DNA of 64,000 nt from JAMQKA01 sp034521835 (GCA_034521835.1 JAXHMA010000008.1:62001-126000), one strand, 5' to 3'; numbered from the stretch's first letter, positions 40,298 to 51,716 are shown. Notes: generated by a model from the sequence alone, not told the origin. A program made the numbers and translations.

Positions 40298-41671
40298 ATG
40301 AGCAGTGTTCAGGAATACATCGAATCGAATAAAGAAAAATTTAAAGAGGAACTGTTTGAACTGCTTCGCATCCCCAGCATAAGTACCGACTCCAGTCACA
40401 AGGCAGATGTGCACAACGCTGCCGAGTTCCTGGCTGACCAGCTGGAATCGCTCGATCTGGACCGCGTGGAGCTATTTCAAACAGAGGGCAACCCGATCGT
40501 ATATGGAGAGCTGATCACCGACCCATCCAAACCCACTGTGCTGGTTTACGGGCACTACGATGTACAACCCCCCGACCCAGAAGAACTCTGGGATACGCCG
40601 CCCTTTGAACCCACGGTGCGGAACGGCGACATCTACGCCCGCGGGGCCAGCGACGACAAGGGGCAATCCTTCACCCACATCAAAGCCCTGGAAGCATATA
40701 AAGAATCAGGTACCGAATTCCCGGTCAACATTCAATATATCTACGAAGGGGAAGAAGAGATCGGATCTCCGCACCTGGTTCCGTTTATAGAGGAGCACAA
40801 GGAGCTACTTTCCTGTGATATGGTGCTTATTTCCGACACCGCCATGTTTGCCGAAGACACCCCCTCCATTACCTACGGGCTCCGCGGGCTGGCCTACATG
40901 CAGGTAGATGTAACAGGTCCCAATCGCGATTTGCACTCCGGGGTGTATGGCGGCGCGGTGGATAATCCGGCCATCGTGCTGGCTAATATGATTGCCAAGC
41001 TAAAAGATGAAGAGGGACGCATTCAGATTCCCGGATTTTATGATAACGTAAAGCCGCTTACGGATGAGGAACGGGAGGCCTATCGAAAACTTCCGCATGA
41101 TGATGAAGAATATAAAGAAAACCTTGAGCTGGAGGCGCTGAACGGCGAAAAAGGGTATGGAACACTGGAACGCGCTACTGCCCGCCCGTCGCTGGATGTT
41201 AACGGCATGTGGAGCGGCTACCAGGGAGAGGGGGCTAAAACGGTACTCCCTGCAGAAGCACATGCCAAAATAAGCATGCGGCTGGTGCCCGACCAGCATC
41301 CAAAGGAGATCGGCAAACTCTTTACCGACTATATTCACTCCATCACTCCCGATACTGTGAGCGTTGAGGTCACAGAGCATCACGGCGGACACCCTTCCAT
41401 AACCGATCTTTCTTTCTACGGGCTGAAAGCGGCAGCCAAAGCATTTGAAGAGATCTACGAGCTTGAACCGCTCTTTACCCGTGAAGGCGGCTCCATCCCC
41501 ATCGTGGCCGACTTTCAGAAAATGCTGGGCGCGCAATCCATCCTGATGGGTTTCGGCCTCAACAGCGATGCCATCCATTCCCCCAATGAGAAATTCGCCC
41601 TAAAAGATTTTTACCGTGGCATCCAGACATCCGCCAAATTCTTTGAAGTACTGCCGGAATTTTCCGACTGA
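40298..41671 (+). CDS. M20-family dipeptidase
   Basis: Zinc peptidase of the M20 (PepV/CNDP-like) group that cleaves dipeptides or small peptides, cytoplasmic. First zinc ligands YGHYDVQPPDPEELW, bridging D in RGASDDKGQ, catalytic pair EGEEEIGSPHL, SDTAMF, the dimerisation-lid His in DLHSGVYGG, and C-terminal EGGSIPI and the ligand H in SDAIHSPNE. 457 aa, normal. Single gene, frame intact. Confidence 0.92.
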   Translation: MSSVQEYIESNKEKFKEELFELLRIPSISTDSSHKADVHNAAEFLADQLESLDLDRVELFQTEGNPIVYGELITDPSKPTVLVYGHYDVQPPDPEELWDTPPFEPTVRNGDIYARGASDDKGQSFTHIKALEAYKESGTEFPVNIQYIYEGEEEIGSPHLVPFIEEHKELLSCDMVLISDTAMFAEDTPSITYGLRGLAYMQVDVTGPNRDLHSGVYGGAVDNPAIVLANMIAKLKDEEGRIQIPGFYDNVKPLTDEEREAYRKLPHDDEEYKENLELEALNGEKGYGTLERATARPSLDVNGMWSGYQGEGAKTVLPAEAHAKISMRLVPDQHPKEIGKLFTDYIHSITPDTVSVEVTEHHGGHPSITDLSFYGLKAAAKAFEEIYELEPLFTREGGSIPIVADFQKMLGAQSILMGFGLNSDAIHSPNEKFALKDFYRGIQTSAKFFEVLPEFSD

Positions 41672-41804
41672 TTGCTTTTTTTAGATGATGGTGTAGAAAA
41701 AGGGGAGAAGTTCCACTATCCATATATGTGGCCATTAAAAGATTAGATCGAAAGTTTTCCTGTTTTCTCGCGGATCGTATCCTGCTGGAGCGTAATAATC
41801 GGTT

Positions 41805-42818
41805 TTGTATGATAAACTTTTCATAAAGAACTTTGATAAAATAATTTTCGCGGTATATTCCGATCTTAATTCAAAAGAAAGGGATGGGAGATTAGAAATG
41901 AAAAAAAAGAGATTGTTACCTGCCGTTTTTGTACTGCTATTTACGATAATAAGTCTATCACCCGTTTATGGGCAAAGTCCGGGAGATGCTGTATCAGAGG
42001 ATTCAACATTTCTCATCATCCGCACCGACGACCTGGGGATGAGTCACGCTGTAAATATGGCGCTAGAGGAGTTGTTGGCAACAGGTATGCCGGTTACGGC
42101 TTCAGTGATGTTCCCATGCCCGTGGTACCAGGAGGCCGTGGAGATCCTCAAAAAGTATGAAGGAGAAAACCTCTCCGTTGGTATACATCTCACCCTGAAT
42201 TCAGAATGGCAGCATTACCGCTGGGGACCGGTGGCGGGCCGTTCCGCTGTGTCCAGCCTTGTGGATGAAAACGGCTATTTCTTTCATTCCTCATCCGATC
42301 TTTATAAAAACAATCCCCGGCGCGATGAGGTGGAAACTGAAATTCGTGCCCAGATTGAACGGGCGATGGCTTCGGGTTTGGATATCGACTATGTAGATTA
42401 CCACATGGGGACGGTAAGTCGCGATTCTATGATGATGTCGGTTACGGAGCAACTGGCCGAGGAATACGGGCTGGCCCTGTGGGGATATTTCCCGTCCAAG
42501 CAGTGGTACAATCACTATCGCGCCGAGCCGGCTGACAAAGTTGACAGCCTCACCGCCAGTGTCCGCCAAATGGGAAGTGGCTACAACCATTTTGTTACCC
42601 ATGTAGGCATCGATAACGCGGAGCTTGGCGCCATGAAAGATATGAACAACTCGTCGCCGCTGGCCAGCATGAGCGCTCACCGGCAGGGAGAGTTAAACGC
42701 CCTCACTTCAGATGCGTTTGCCAGCGCCCTCCAAGAAAACGGCATCACTCTTGTAACCCTCAGAAAACTGATCAACGAGGTAGGGCTGGAAAACATGAAG
42801 GCGCCAAGCGGAAATTAA
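41805..42818 (+). CDS. ChbG/YdjC-family carbohydrate deacetylase, secreted
   Basis: Deacetylase expected to remove acetyl groups from short amino-sugar oligomers. The real start is likely the ATG at 41898 (MKKKRLLPAVFVLLF), which gives a clean signal peptide cut near VYGQ and has a GGGAG-like site before it. Metal ligands: RTDDLGMSHAVN, HLTLNSEW and DYHMGT; near the end THVGIDNAEL. 306 aa from that start, normal for the family plus signal. It is exported, unlike E. coli ChbG. Confidence 0.8.
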   Translation: MYDKLFIKNFDKIIFAVYSDLNSKERDGRLEMKKKRLLPAVFVLLFTIISLSPVYGQSPGDAVSEDSTFLIIRTDDLGMSHAVNMALEELLATGMPVTASVMFPCPWYQEAVEILKKYEGENLSVGIHLTLNSEWQHYRWGPVAGRSAVSSLVDENGYFFHSSSDLYKNNPRRDEVETEIRAQIERAMASGLDIDYVDYHMGTVSRDSMMMSVTEQLAEEYGLALWGYFPSKQWYNHYRAEPADKVDSLTASVRQMGSGYNHFVTHVGIDNAELGAMKDMNNSSPLASMSAHRQGELNALTSDAFASALQENGITLVTLRKLINEVGLENMKAPSGN

Positions 42819-42884
42819 AAACATTTATCGAATAGTATTTAACTTTCGTAATAACAAAGCACATTTTATTATTATCGATCAAGG

Positions 42885-43914
42885 TCAGGGCACTAAAATG
42901 ACCTTGCCGAAATTTTTCCTGTTTTCGATATAACGATGGGCATCAGCAACATTTTGGTAAGTAAACGTCGCATCCACGTGTGGATTTAACCACCCATCTT
43001 CAACTCCCTCCAGCAGCTGCTGCATCCACAGGCGGGCTTTCTCTTTTTCATGCCAGAGGTGTCCCAGGTTTACCCCGAAAACGCCGCGGTTTTTATTCAT
43101 CAGCGGGACGGGGTGGAATAAAGGCATCTTAATTGCGGTGCCCAATAGTTTCAGTTTACTCCAAAACCCGCCTTTTACATTTGCACTGCCGCTGGAAATA
43201 CCGAACATGCCCAGCCGACCCGTAGAGCGCAGTGCTTTATAACTCCGTTTCGATTCCGATCCACCCAGGGGATCGATAATCAAATCAACGCCACGTTCGT
43301 CAGTCATCCTCATCAGTTGTTCGTACCAGTCGTTATTTCGGTAGTCGATTGGATGATCCAGGCCTCGCTCTGCAAGGAATTCGTGTTTGCGCGGGCTGGC
43401 CGTACCAGTAGGTAGTTGCCCCGAATATGTCAGTGCCACCTGCAGAGCCGCCAGTCCCACGCCACCCCCGGCATTATGGATTAAAATCGATTCTGAAGAG
43501 TGTAGCGATCCCCATAATTTTGATCAATACCCAGGCGGTAAGGTAGTTCACCGGCAGGGCTGCTGCCTGCTCAAATGTAAGTGATTCCGGTTTTTCAAAA
43601 ACCTGAAACTCCTTTACCACTACTTTTTCCGACTGCCCCTTGAACCGGGTCATCGCCAGCACTGGTTTGCCTTTCCATTCAGCGGGAACTCCGGATCCAA
43701 CCTCCTCAACAGTGCCCGCAACTTCGTAACCCATTACGCACGGTTTGGGCGGGGCATCCGGATACGTTCCTTTACGAGCCAGGATATCAGCAAAATTGAT
43801 GCCCGCTGCTTTTACAGCGATTAGTAATTCATCATTTTTGGGCCGGGGATCGGCAGTTTCCTGTACTTCAAGCACCTCATAGCCGCCGTCACCGGTATTT
43901 AAGATCTGTCGCAT
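42885..43914 (-). CDS. Zinc-free quinone oxidoreductase-like MDR protein (frameshifted)
   Basis: NADPH-dependent reductase of the medium-chain dehydrogenase family. The GroES-like N-terminal domain has GINFADILARKGTYPDAP and GYEVAGTVEEVG. The frame breaks near 43480-43500; the joined sequence continues into the nucleotide site NAGGGVGLAALQVALTYSG. Then follow DYRNNDWYEQL, LIIDPLGG and the C-terminal ENRKNFGKVILVP. About 343 aa. No zinc-ligand cysteines are seen, as expected for QOR. Single gene. Confidence 0.85.
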
Positions 43915-44144
43915 AGGCTTTTGTTTAGAGATTAGGAATGGTGAACTGGTATGAAATACATCAAAAAAAATACAGTTGCAGATTTCTTTTGAGAGTGGCT
44001 GGTTTACCCATAAATCATATTTTTTGTATGAACAGCCTATCAGTTTGATATGAACTTTCTATTGCATTATGAATTCAGAGCCCGTATTATTTATTTCAAT
44101 GTTAAACAATTTAATTTTAATCAATAATAATACACATTTATACT

Positions 44145-44690
44145 ATGGCAACAGCAACAAAAACGCGCTGGAAAATCGATCCCTCTCACTCTGAAGTTCA
44201 ATTTAAGGTTAAGCACCTGGTTATTTCTACGGTGACCGGAAGCTTTGGCACGTACGATGCTACCGTTGAAACCGAAGGCAAAACGTTTGAGGGCGCCGAC
44301 GTTTATTTTGAAGCCGATATCAACAGTATTTCCACCAATAATGAAGACCGTGATAACCACCTGAAGTCCGATGACTTTTTCAATGCAGAAAAACATCCCA
44401 AGCTGACGTTTGAATCTACTTCTGTAGAAAAGACCGGAGACGATAAGTATACAATTACCGGAGATTTAACCATCCGCGGCACCACAAAAGAGGTTGAGCT
44501 AAAAGCAGTTCACGGAGGTACCGTAGAAGATCCTTATGGCCAAACCAAGGCAGGATTTGAAATTACCGGTACTGTCAATAGAAAAGAGTTTGGCCTTGAA
44601 TGGGATGCAGTTACTGAAGCGGGTAACGTCGTTGTTGGTGACAAAGTGAAGCTGATGCTCAATGTTCAGTTTATCCAGCAAGAAGGCTAG
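44145..44690 (+). CDS. YceI-family protein, 181 aa
   Basis: Lipocalin-like protein that binds long isoprenoid-type lipids. It starts TRWKIDPSHSEVQFKVKHL, with IVTGSFG-like and DNHLKSDDFFNAEKHPKLTFES, ending FGLEWDAVTEAGNVVVGDKV. There is no signal peptide, so it is likely cytoplasmic. Single gene with its own terminator. Confidence 0.92.
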   Translation: MATATKTRWKIDPSHSEVQFKVKHLVISTVTGSFGTYDATVETEGKTFEGADVYFEADINSISTNNEDRDNHLKSDDFFNAEKHPKLTFESTSVEKTGDDKYTITGDLTIRGTTKEVELKAVHGGTVEDPYGQTKAGFEITGTVNRKEFGLEWDAVTEAGNVVVGDKVKLMLNVQFIQQEG

Positions 44691-44717
44691 CTGTTCAGCG
44701 ACTAACTATAAACCCTG

Positions 44718-44758
44718 CTCCCGCATGTCCTTGTCCTGGATATGCGGGAGATTTTTTT
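44718..44758 (+). terminator. Terminator after the YceI gene
   Basis: CTCCCGCAT / ATGCGGGAG 9-bp stem with a 15-base loop, then seven T. Confidence 0.85.
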
Positions 44759-44929
44759 CGGGAAGCAAATTTATTTAATCTTTTCAGCTTTTGGGGATTA
44801 TTCCGGGAATGTATGAATTTGCTCGAAGGTTAAACCTAAATGGTTGTTGGACTCAAAATGCCGGTACGTTACAAGCAGGTGCCGCAAACTTTTACGCTCT
44901 ATCCTGACTTAAATTCATTATACCTTCTG

Positions 44930-46290
44930 CTAGTCGCGGATCAATCCTGAGGGATAAGAAACAACGCTTTCGTGCCCGTTGTTGCCAACTGCAGAAACCC
45001 CAAACAGGTAGTTATCAATAACGATGCCTTCCAAGGTAAATTCACTGACATCTCCCACCAATTTGGAGTGTTGCCAGAGTGGAGCCGAGGTGGCTCTCCA
45101 GTAGATTTTATATCCTTTTATTTGGTCACTTTCGGGCTTTTCCCAGCGCAGGATGGTTGAGGGTTCTACAGCACCGCCAATCTCAACATTCAAAAGGCTC
45201 GGGCGGCGCCGCTGCCATCGAGGCCATAGCCACGGCGTTTACTGCAGTAAGTTTTTTTGCATACTCAAAGTTGACGCCTTCAATTACATCTCCATACTCG
45301 ATGCCGTTTTCAACGCGGATATCTTGGTGCTGGCGGTGGTAGTTCTCGTGAGCCTCCATAATACGCACGCCGGCAAACCCCGCATCGTTAAACGGACGGT
45401 GATGCCCACCCCGGCCAAAGCGATCGAGCCGGTAGATCAGCATCGGGTTCATTTCGGGCATGTAAAGCTGGGTGGTTTCATAAATATAGCGGGCCAGTTG
45501 ACGTGAAATGCCATTCGTTCTCCCCACCGTAAAATCGCTTTAGCTGCAGCTCGCGTTCGGTAGCCTGGGATGAATACGGCTCGGAAAAGATGCGAAAACT
45601 CCGGTTGTCGATTACGCCATCCACGCCCTCTATGTTGCCTATCATATCGTTATTAAGCACGCCGATGATATCCCAACCTTCCTCTTTTGCCATCTGTGCC
45701 ATATGTTGCCCGCCATACAGCCCTTGTTCTTCACCAGAAAGGCCGGCAAAAATGATACTGTTTTCAAACTCATAGTTAGACAGCACGCGGGCCGCCTCGA
45801 TGGCCCCTGCCATCCCGGAAGCATTATCGTTGGCACCGGGCGCGTCGATCGTATCGTTCATCACATCGGAGGCCCGGCTGTCGATGTCTCCACTCATAAT
45901 CACATATCGATTGGGGTGACTTGTGCCGCGGAGCACCGCATAAACATTGATAATCCACGTATCCTCGTCGATCCGGCTGTCGGGATCGCCCTCAACCAAC
46001 GTGCGTTGCTCGTGGACTTCCAGACATCCTCCACAAGTCTTGCTGATCGCCTCAAATTCTCGCTTGATCCACCTGCGGGCGGCCCCGATGCCCCGCGTGG
46101 ATGAGGTGGTATCAGACATGGTGTGACGCGTCTCAAAACTGGCCAGGGTGCGTATGTCCGACTCAAGGCGCTCAGCACTTACTGAGTCGATGATATCATA
46201 CATAGCGGGATCAATCGTTAAGTCCTGCGCCTTGGCGGATCCAGCGATGAATAGGAAAAAAGATGCAATCAGAAAAAATAAACGCTTCAT
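44930..46290 (-). CDS. M28-family aminopeptidase with C-terminal FN3 domain (frameshifted)
   Basis: Secreted zinc peptidase. Signal peptide cut near SAKAQ. Core: GDIDSRASDVMNDT, PGANDNASGMAGAIEAARVL, LSGEEQGLYGGQHMA, VLNNDMIGN. The frame changes near 45530, then YRLDRFGRGGHHRPFNDAGF carries the last His ligand. A second change near 45185 leads to a fibronectin type III-like domain (STILRWEKPESDQIKGYKIY) to the stop. About 453 aa. The usual HxD zinc motif is GDID here, so the first His ligand is replaced. I recall this as a subgroup trait rather than damage. Confidence 0.83.
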
Positions 46291-46603
46291 AAGAAATCAG
46301 GAGCTTTAATTATTGGTAGAGAAAACATGGGAATATAATGAACACATAACTTACAGAATGGCCGCTAGTATGCGAATAACTTTCACAAAATATTACGTAG
46401 AGCTTTCTAAACAGGAGTTTTGGGATAAGTAAAGCGAATAGTGATCAGGATTTACTTGCCAGTGAACAACAAAAACAGTTTTTTCATGGATGGATATCAG
46501 AACGGGATTTGGTGAACTTCAGCACGATGCTTTTTTATGGCAGTATAAATAATGATCTGCTGTATTCTGCATTTCTATTTGCAACCAATAAAATTTAAAA
46601 CCT
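46291..46603. other. Intergenic region, about 310 bp
   Basis: Divergent upstream region of the M28 peptidase and the PcRGLX-like gene. No gene, strong palindrome or hairpin was found. Confidence 0.3.
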
Positions 46604-49318
46604 ATGAACTTTAGGAATGTCGACGTTTTTTTTCTGACCGTCGTTGCCTTTTTTACAGTCGAGGTAGAACGGGTTGAGGCCCAGCAAAAAGCAGAACTTA
46701 CATGGCTGAGTGATCATCCACCTGCTGTCCCAATCGGCGTGAGCTGGGGCGTTCCCTGGCCGGAAGGGGAAGTTTCAAAGGATGCCGCATTTAAGCTGCA
46801 AACGTCTGATGGCCATGTATTGCCCGTTCAAACATGGCCCACTGCCTATTGGCCAGATGGATCTGTAAAATGGAGCGGTCTCGCCACGGTCGCCGACTCA
46901 CAGGCTGCCGGCCCGCTGACGCTGACACTTGCAGACGGGCAGAATGGGAACAGATCCAGCCGGCAGGATTTGTCTGTAAACGTTGTAGAACGTAACGATG
47001 CGATCCAAATCAACACGGGTTCAATGATCGCATGGTTGCCCAAAAGCGGCGCTGATTTGATCGATTCCCTTGTTGTGGATGGTCGAAAAGTAGCTGGCAG
47101 CGCTCATTTGGTAGCAATACACCAAGAAGGAGATCAGGAAGATGTGCTAAATCCACCACCCCGAGAAAAGACCGCTAGCTGGATTGATTCTGTAAGTATC
47201 GAGCAGGATGGACCGGTTCGCGCAGTGGTGCGCTACGACGGGATTCACAAAGGTGCAAGCAGCGACCGCAAATGGCTGCCCTTTACGGTGCGCCTCTATT
47301 TCTATGCTGGCCGCAAACCGATCAAAATGGTGCATTCGGTGATGTATGATGGCGAGCAAGATCAGGATTTCATTAAGGGACTCGGCGTGCAGTTTGAGGT
47401 CCCGATGCGAGAGCAGATCCATAACCGACACGTGCGCTTCAGCGGCAAGGAAAGGGGGCTGTGGGCCGAACCGGTCAAACCACTGGAGAGTCGTCGTCCT
47501 ATAACGTATAAGGAAGAGTCGGTATATCCCGATCAAGAGCAGGGCAAGCGGGTGCCGGATATCACGGATTACGCACCGCTGGTTCAGGGTTTGATCAATG
47601 ACCTGGCCGACTGGAACAGTTATAAACTCGTGCAGGAAAGTCCGATGGATTCACCATCAAAAAGAGAACCAATCCCCAAAGTGCATGGATTGCCGCCGGC
47701 GGGCAGTCGGTGCGTCGGGTGCTGGTATTTGCAGGGGACGTAAGCGGGGGGTTGGCTGTGGGGCTCAAAAATTTCTGGCAGACCTATCCATACTCATCTT
47801 GAAATAAATAATGCCCTTGAGGATACGGCCCAGATCAGCGTCTGGATGTGGTCGCCGGAGGCCTCGGCCATGGATCTGCGCCACTATGATACCGAAGCCC
47901 ACGGGCTGGCCGCCAGCTATGAGGATGTGCAGGAGGGATTCAGCAAGGCCCACGGAATTGCCCGAACCCACACGCTCACGCTCTTCCCGGAAGGAGAAGT
48001 AGCATCCCACAAAACCTTTGCTGGAAAAGCAGATCTAAGCCAGGATCCCCCTTTATTGACGGCATCTCCGCAGCACATGCATGCGGCCAATGTATTCGGC
48101 ATATGGAGCCTGCCCGACCGCTCTTCCCCCGGCAAGCGCTGGATTGAAAACAAGCTGGACGCGGCCATCGATCTGTATCAACAAGAGATTGATCAGCGGC
48201 GCTGGTACGGCTTCTGGGATTACGGAGATGTGATGCACAGCTACGATGACACCCGCCACAAATGGCGCTATGATGTGGGCGGATTCGCATGGGCCAACTC
48301 AGAGCTGGTGCCCGATATGTGGCTCTGGTACAGCTACCTGCGTACCGGCCGGGAGGATATTTTCCGGATGGCAGAGGCGATGACGCGCCACACCGGGGAG
48401 GTCGATGTCTATCACGCTGGTCGATTCGAAGATCTGGGCACCCGCCACAACGTCATCCACTGGGGCGACGGTGCCAAGGAGGCGCGCATCAGCCAGGCCG
48501 CGCTGCGTCGTTTCTACTATTACCTGACCACCGACGAGCGTACCGGCGACTTGATGGAGGCGGTCCGTGATACAGAGGAATCCTACTACCGGCTTGACCC
48601 AATGCGCCTTGCCATGCCTGCCGAAGAATATCCAACCGAGGCCCCCACAAGATTACGGGTAGGCCCTGATTGGCTGGCGCTGGCCGGCAATTGGATGACC
48701 GCCTGGGAGCGTACCGGCGATAAAAAATACCTGGAGAAGATTAAAAACGGTTTTGACAGTATAAGCAAGATGAAATATGGGCTTTTTTCAGGTCCCGGTG
48801 TACTGGGATTTAATCCTGAAACCGGTCGTCTGCTCAATGATACCGGTCAGCCAGACGATCATCACACTTCTCACCTGGTGATGATCATGGGCGGTGCAGA
48901 GGTGGCTTTTGAGCTGGTAGACCTAATCGATCACAAAGGGTTTGAGGACGCTTTCCTAAATTACAGCCACCTTTATACTATGCCGCAAGATGCACTCGAT
49001 CGCCGACCTGCTGATGGAGAAGTTGGCGATGGTAATTTTAAATCGTGGCATGCCTGCCTGACAGCCTACGCTGCCGTACAGCTCGATGATCCACAGTTGG
49101 CCGAACGGGCCTGGAACGACCTGCTGGGCGATCAGGGCTGGCAGCAACCGGAGAACCGTTTTGAAACCATCCAGATTACCGGTCCGGAGACCCTCCATCC
49201 GATGCAGGTGAGCCCGTGGACATCAACCAATGAAACGGCCCAATGGAGCCTCAATGCCATCTAGGTGCTGGAACTGATCGGTGATCAGATTCCGGAGGAG
49301 CATACGGCATGGGAGTAA
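46604..49318 (+). CDS. PcRGLX/YetA-like polysaccharide lyase-type enzyme (frameshifted, in-frame TAG)
   Basis: Large secreted enzyme, about 900 aa. The signal peptide (residues 6-26) is followed by an N-terminal barrel (PAVPIGVSWGVPWPEGEV, AYWPDGSVKWSGLA), a beta-sandwich (FTVRLYFYAGRKPIKMVHSV) and a C-terminal helical toroid (YDVGGFAWANSELVPDMWLW, RHNVIHWGDGAKEARISQAA). This three-domain order fits the exo-rhamnogalacturonan lyase/YetA group; the substrate is inferred. The frame breaks near 47650 and 47800. An in-frame TAG at 49262 is followed by 17 more sense codons (VLELIGDQIPEEHTAWE) to TAA at 49318, so it is probably a CAG-to-TAG change that trims the last residues. Confidence 0.7.
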
Positions 49319-49582
49319 AGCCTAGGGCAGTGACATCTCAATGAAGGACAGAATCGATATAGTGGCTATTATTATGAAGGATTTCAATTTAAAGAGCTGA
49401 TCAAACGATGGGTCCTTATCCTATGGTCGCCTCATTTTTACATTATTTCCCGATGCGTTGATTATCAAATTAGCTCCGGGATTATGCTGGGTGAACGTCC
49501 CGTCTTGAATTCGTCGTGTCCGGGTACGTGATAATCTGGTTGTCATTCATAAAAGAACTACAGCCGCCGATCCCGGCCTCCA

Positions 49583-49780
49583 CTAGGAACCAATCTTAAT
49601 TCCATAAAGAAACTCCCCAGCTAGAAAAAGCAGGGCGGCAAGCAACCAGAGGAGTCCAACTGGCCTGGTTATCTCTCCGCTCAACTGGGGAATTAGAGCC
49701 AGGTTGAACGCTTTAGCAAAACCGATCAGATATATGAGCCCAAGGATTCTAAGAATGAATAGTAAAATGATTTTGGTTAT
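49583..49780 (-). pseudogene. Remnant of a multi-helix membrane protein
   Basis: Open minus-strand stretch of about 65 codons without a start: ITKIILLFILRILGLIYLIGFAKAF read in part, then GEITRPVGLLWLLAALLFLAG, stop at 49583. The GFxKAF...GLLWLLAALLF pattern matches the N-terminal helices of DUF6544/DUF6920-like membrane proteins I recall from Bacteroidota. The rest of such a gene is missing here, so it is a leftover. Confidence 0.35.
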
Positions 49781-49879
49781 AACCCGGATTATTCACGAAA
49801 CGATGTAAGATGCAGGGTAAGCCTTTGATATTTTGTTACCTATCAAAAATTGAAAATAGCTCAAATTTGAGTGCTGTAA

Positions 49880-50165
49880 CTAAGGGCTGCGAAATTTGTC
49901 CTTGCCCTGCGTTGTAGGAAAAAATGACGTGCTCAACGTACTGTAGAACGTTTCCGCGGCCATTTTCCCTACGCCTTGGCCTATACCAAATTTCTTGGTG
50001 AGTAATCCGGATAAGTCCTCCTTGATGTATCGTTTTCTGCGTTCATCCGATCCATTTCCAGTTTCTTAATAGTATTAATTCCCGGTATTCCATCTCGAAA
50101 TGTATCCCCTGATTTCTGGCCGATCTTATCTACCAGTTGGATAAATGGAGTAGTATTTAAGGGAT
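49880..50165 (-). pseudogene. Possible broken small gene of unknown function
   Basis: Two minus-strand frames that join with one base: IQLVDKIGQKSGDTFRDGIP with INTIKKLEMDRMNAE, then RYIKEDLSGLLTKKFGIGQG with VGKMAAETFYSTLSTSFF, stop at 49880. The composition is protein-like, but no start codon and no family are recognised. Confidence 0.25.
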
Positions 50166-50261
50166 TTATATTTAACTAATTGATTTTAAATCTCATATTG
50201 CCAAAAAAATAGTTATCATTGCGGCGGGAAAATCATATTAATTTAACTAAGGGAAATAGTT

Positions 50262-51590
50262 ATGTCGATGACGAAACGATTCGCAATGGTGCCTTTTGCC
50301 CTGTTGCTGTTGGTAGTGGTGCTCAGTCTAATTTTTCCGGGACTGCCGGAACAGATCGTATCATCCGAGGCGATAGATTCTGCTGATACGGCCTGGCTTC
50401 TCGTGTCAACTGCGCTGGTTCTTTTGATGACGCCGGGACTGGCCTACTTTTACGGGGGTATGGTACAGAACAGGAATGTAATCTCAACCATGCTGCAGAG
50501 CTTTATCGCCATGGCGGTTATAACGGTCGTCTGGGTGGTGATAGGATTCAGCTTTGCATTTGGAGATAGCATTGGTGGTGTAATTGGGAATCCCACAACA
50601 TTCTTTATGTTTGATGGGGTGCTCAGTGGAGATCCATGGCCGGCGGCGCCCACCATTCCGCTGATATTATTTGCGATGTTTCAGCTAAAATTTGCCATTA
50701 TTACACCGGCGCTGATTACCGGCGCGTTTGCCGAACGCATACAGTTTACAGGCTACATCCTGTTTATCGTACTCTTTTCACTGTTTATCTATTCACCGCT
50801 GGCCCATGCCACATGGCATCCCGATGGACTGCTGGCCAGCTTTGGCGTGCTTGATTTTGCCGGGGGTACCGTAGTCCACATGAGTGCAGGATGGGCAGCC
50901 TTGGTTTCCGCACTGTACTTGAAAAGACGCAACGAGCCGGTCCACAAACCGGCCCATATCAGTTTTGTGTTATTGGGCACCGGGTTGTTGTGGTTCGGAT
51001 GGTTTGGATTCAACGCCGGCTCCGCATTTGGAGCCAACGAACTTGCAGCAACAGCCCTTGCTACTACTACCTGTGCTTCGGCTGCCGCGGCGTTTACCTG
51101 GATTATCTTTGATGCCGTCCGTGGCCAGAAGCCCTCAGCCATGGGTACCTGTATAGGAGCTGTTGTGGGACTGGTAGCTATCACACCGGCCGCCGGATTT
51201 GTATCGATAACTCACTCACTTACCATCGGTATTGTAACAGCTATAGTCAGTAATATTATGGTGATCATTCGTACCCGCACCTCTATTGATGATACACTGG
51301 ATGTTTTTCCCTGCCACGGCGTTGGCGGTATGATGGGGATGCTGCTGACGGGCGTTTTTGCTCACGAATCGATCAATGGCGCAGTGGAAACCAACGGGTT
51401 GATCTTCGGTGAAACCGGCCTGTTTTTTACCCATTTTGTAGCACTGATTATCGTATCAATTTTTGTAATTGCAGGGACGTGGCTTCTCCTTAAAATTACC
51501 GATATGATTATTCCGTTGCGGGTTTCTCCCGAAGAGGAGGAGAGGGGACTGGATCTGAGCCAGCACGGCGAATCGCTGCAAGCCGACTAG
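50262..51590 (+). CDS. amtB: Ammonium transporter
   Basis: Eleven-helix Amt/Rh channel for ammonium uptake. ADTAWLLVSTALVLLMTPGLA and FYGGMVQNRNV form the usual entry region. The twin pore histidines are in VVHMSAGWAALVSALYL and FPCHGVGGMMGML. GAFAERIQF and LLWFGWFGFNAGSAF are family blocks. 442 aa, ending in an acidic cytosolic tail. No GlnK/PII gene is adjacent. Followed by a terminator. Confidence 0.95.
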   Translation: MSMTKRFAMVPFALLLLVVVLSLIFPGLPEQIVSSEAIDSADTAWLLVSTALVLLMTPGLAYFYGGMVQNRNVISTMLQSFIAMAVITVVWVVIGFSFAFGDSIGGVIGNPTTFFMFDGVLSGDPWPAAPTIPLILFAMFQLKFAIITPALITGAFAERIQFTGYILFIVLFSLFIYSPLAHATWHPDGLLASFGVLDFAGGTVVHMSAGWAALVSALYLKRRNEPVHKPAHISFVLLGTGLLWFGWFGFNAGSAFGANELAATALATTTCASAAAAFTWIIFDAVRGQKPSAMGTCIGAVVGLVAITPAAGFVSITHSLTIGIVTAIVSNIMVIIRTRTSIDDTLDVFPCHGVGGMMGMLLTGVFAHESINGAVETNGLIFGETGLFFTHFVALIIVSIFVIAGTWLLLKITDMIIPLRVSPEEEERGLDLSQHGESLQAD

Positions 51591-51716
51591 CAGAAGAGGT
51601 GATTCGGATGAGGATGGATAAGTCTATGAGTTCCCAACGAAGTTTTAGCGAAAGCTCAATTCTGTTGATTTAAAAAGAAGCTTAAGTTTGTCCTAATTTT
51701 GCCCGAGGGCACTTGT

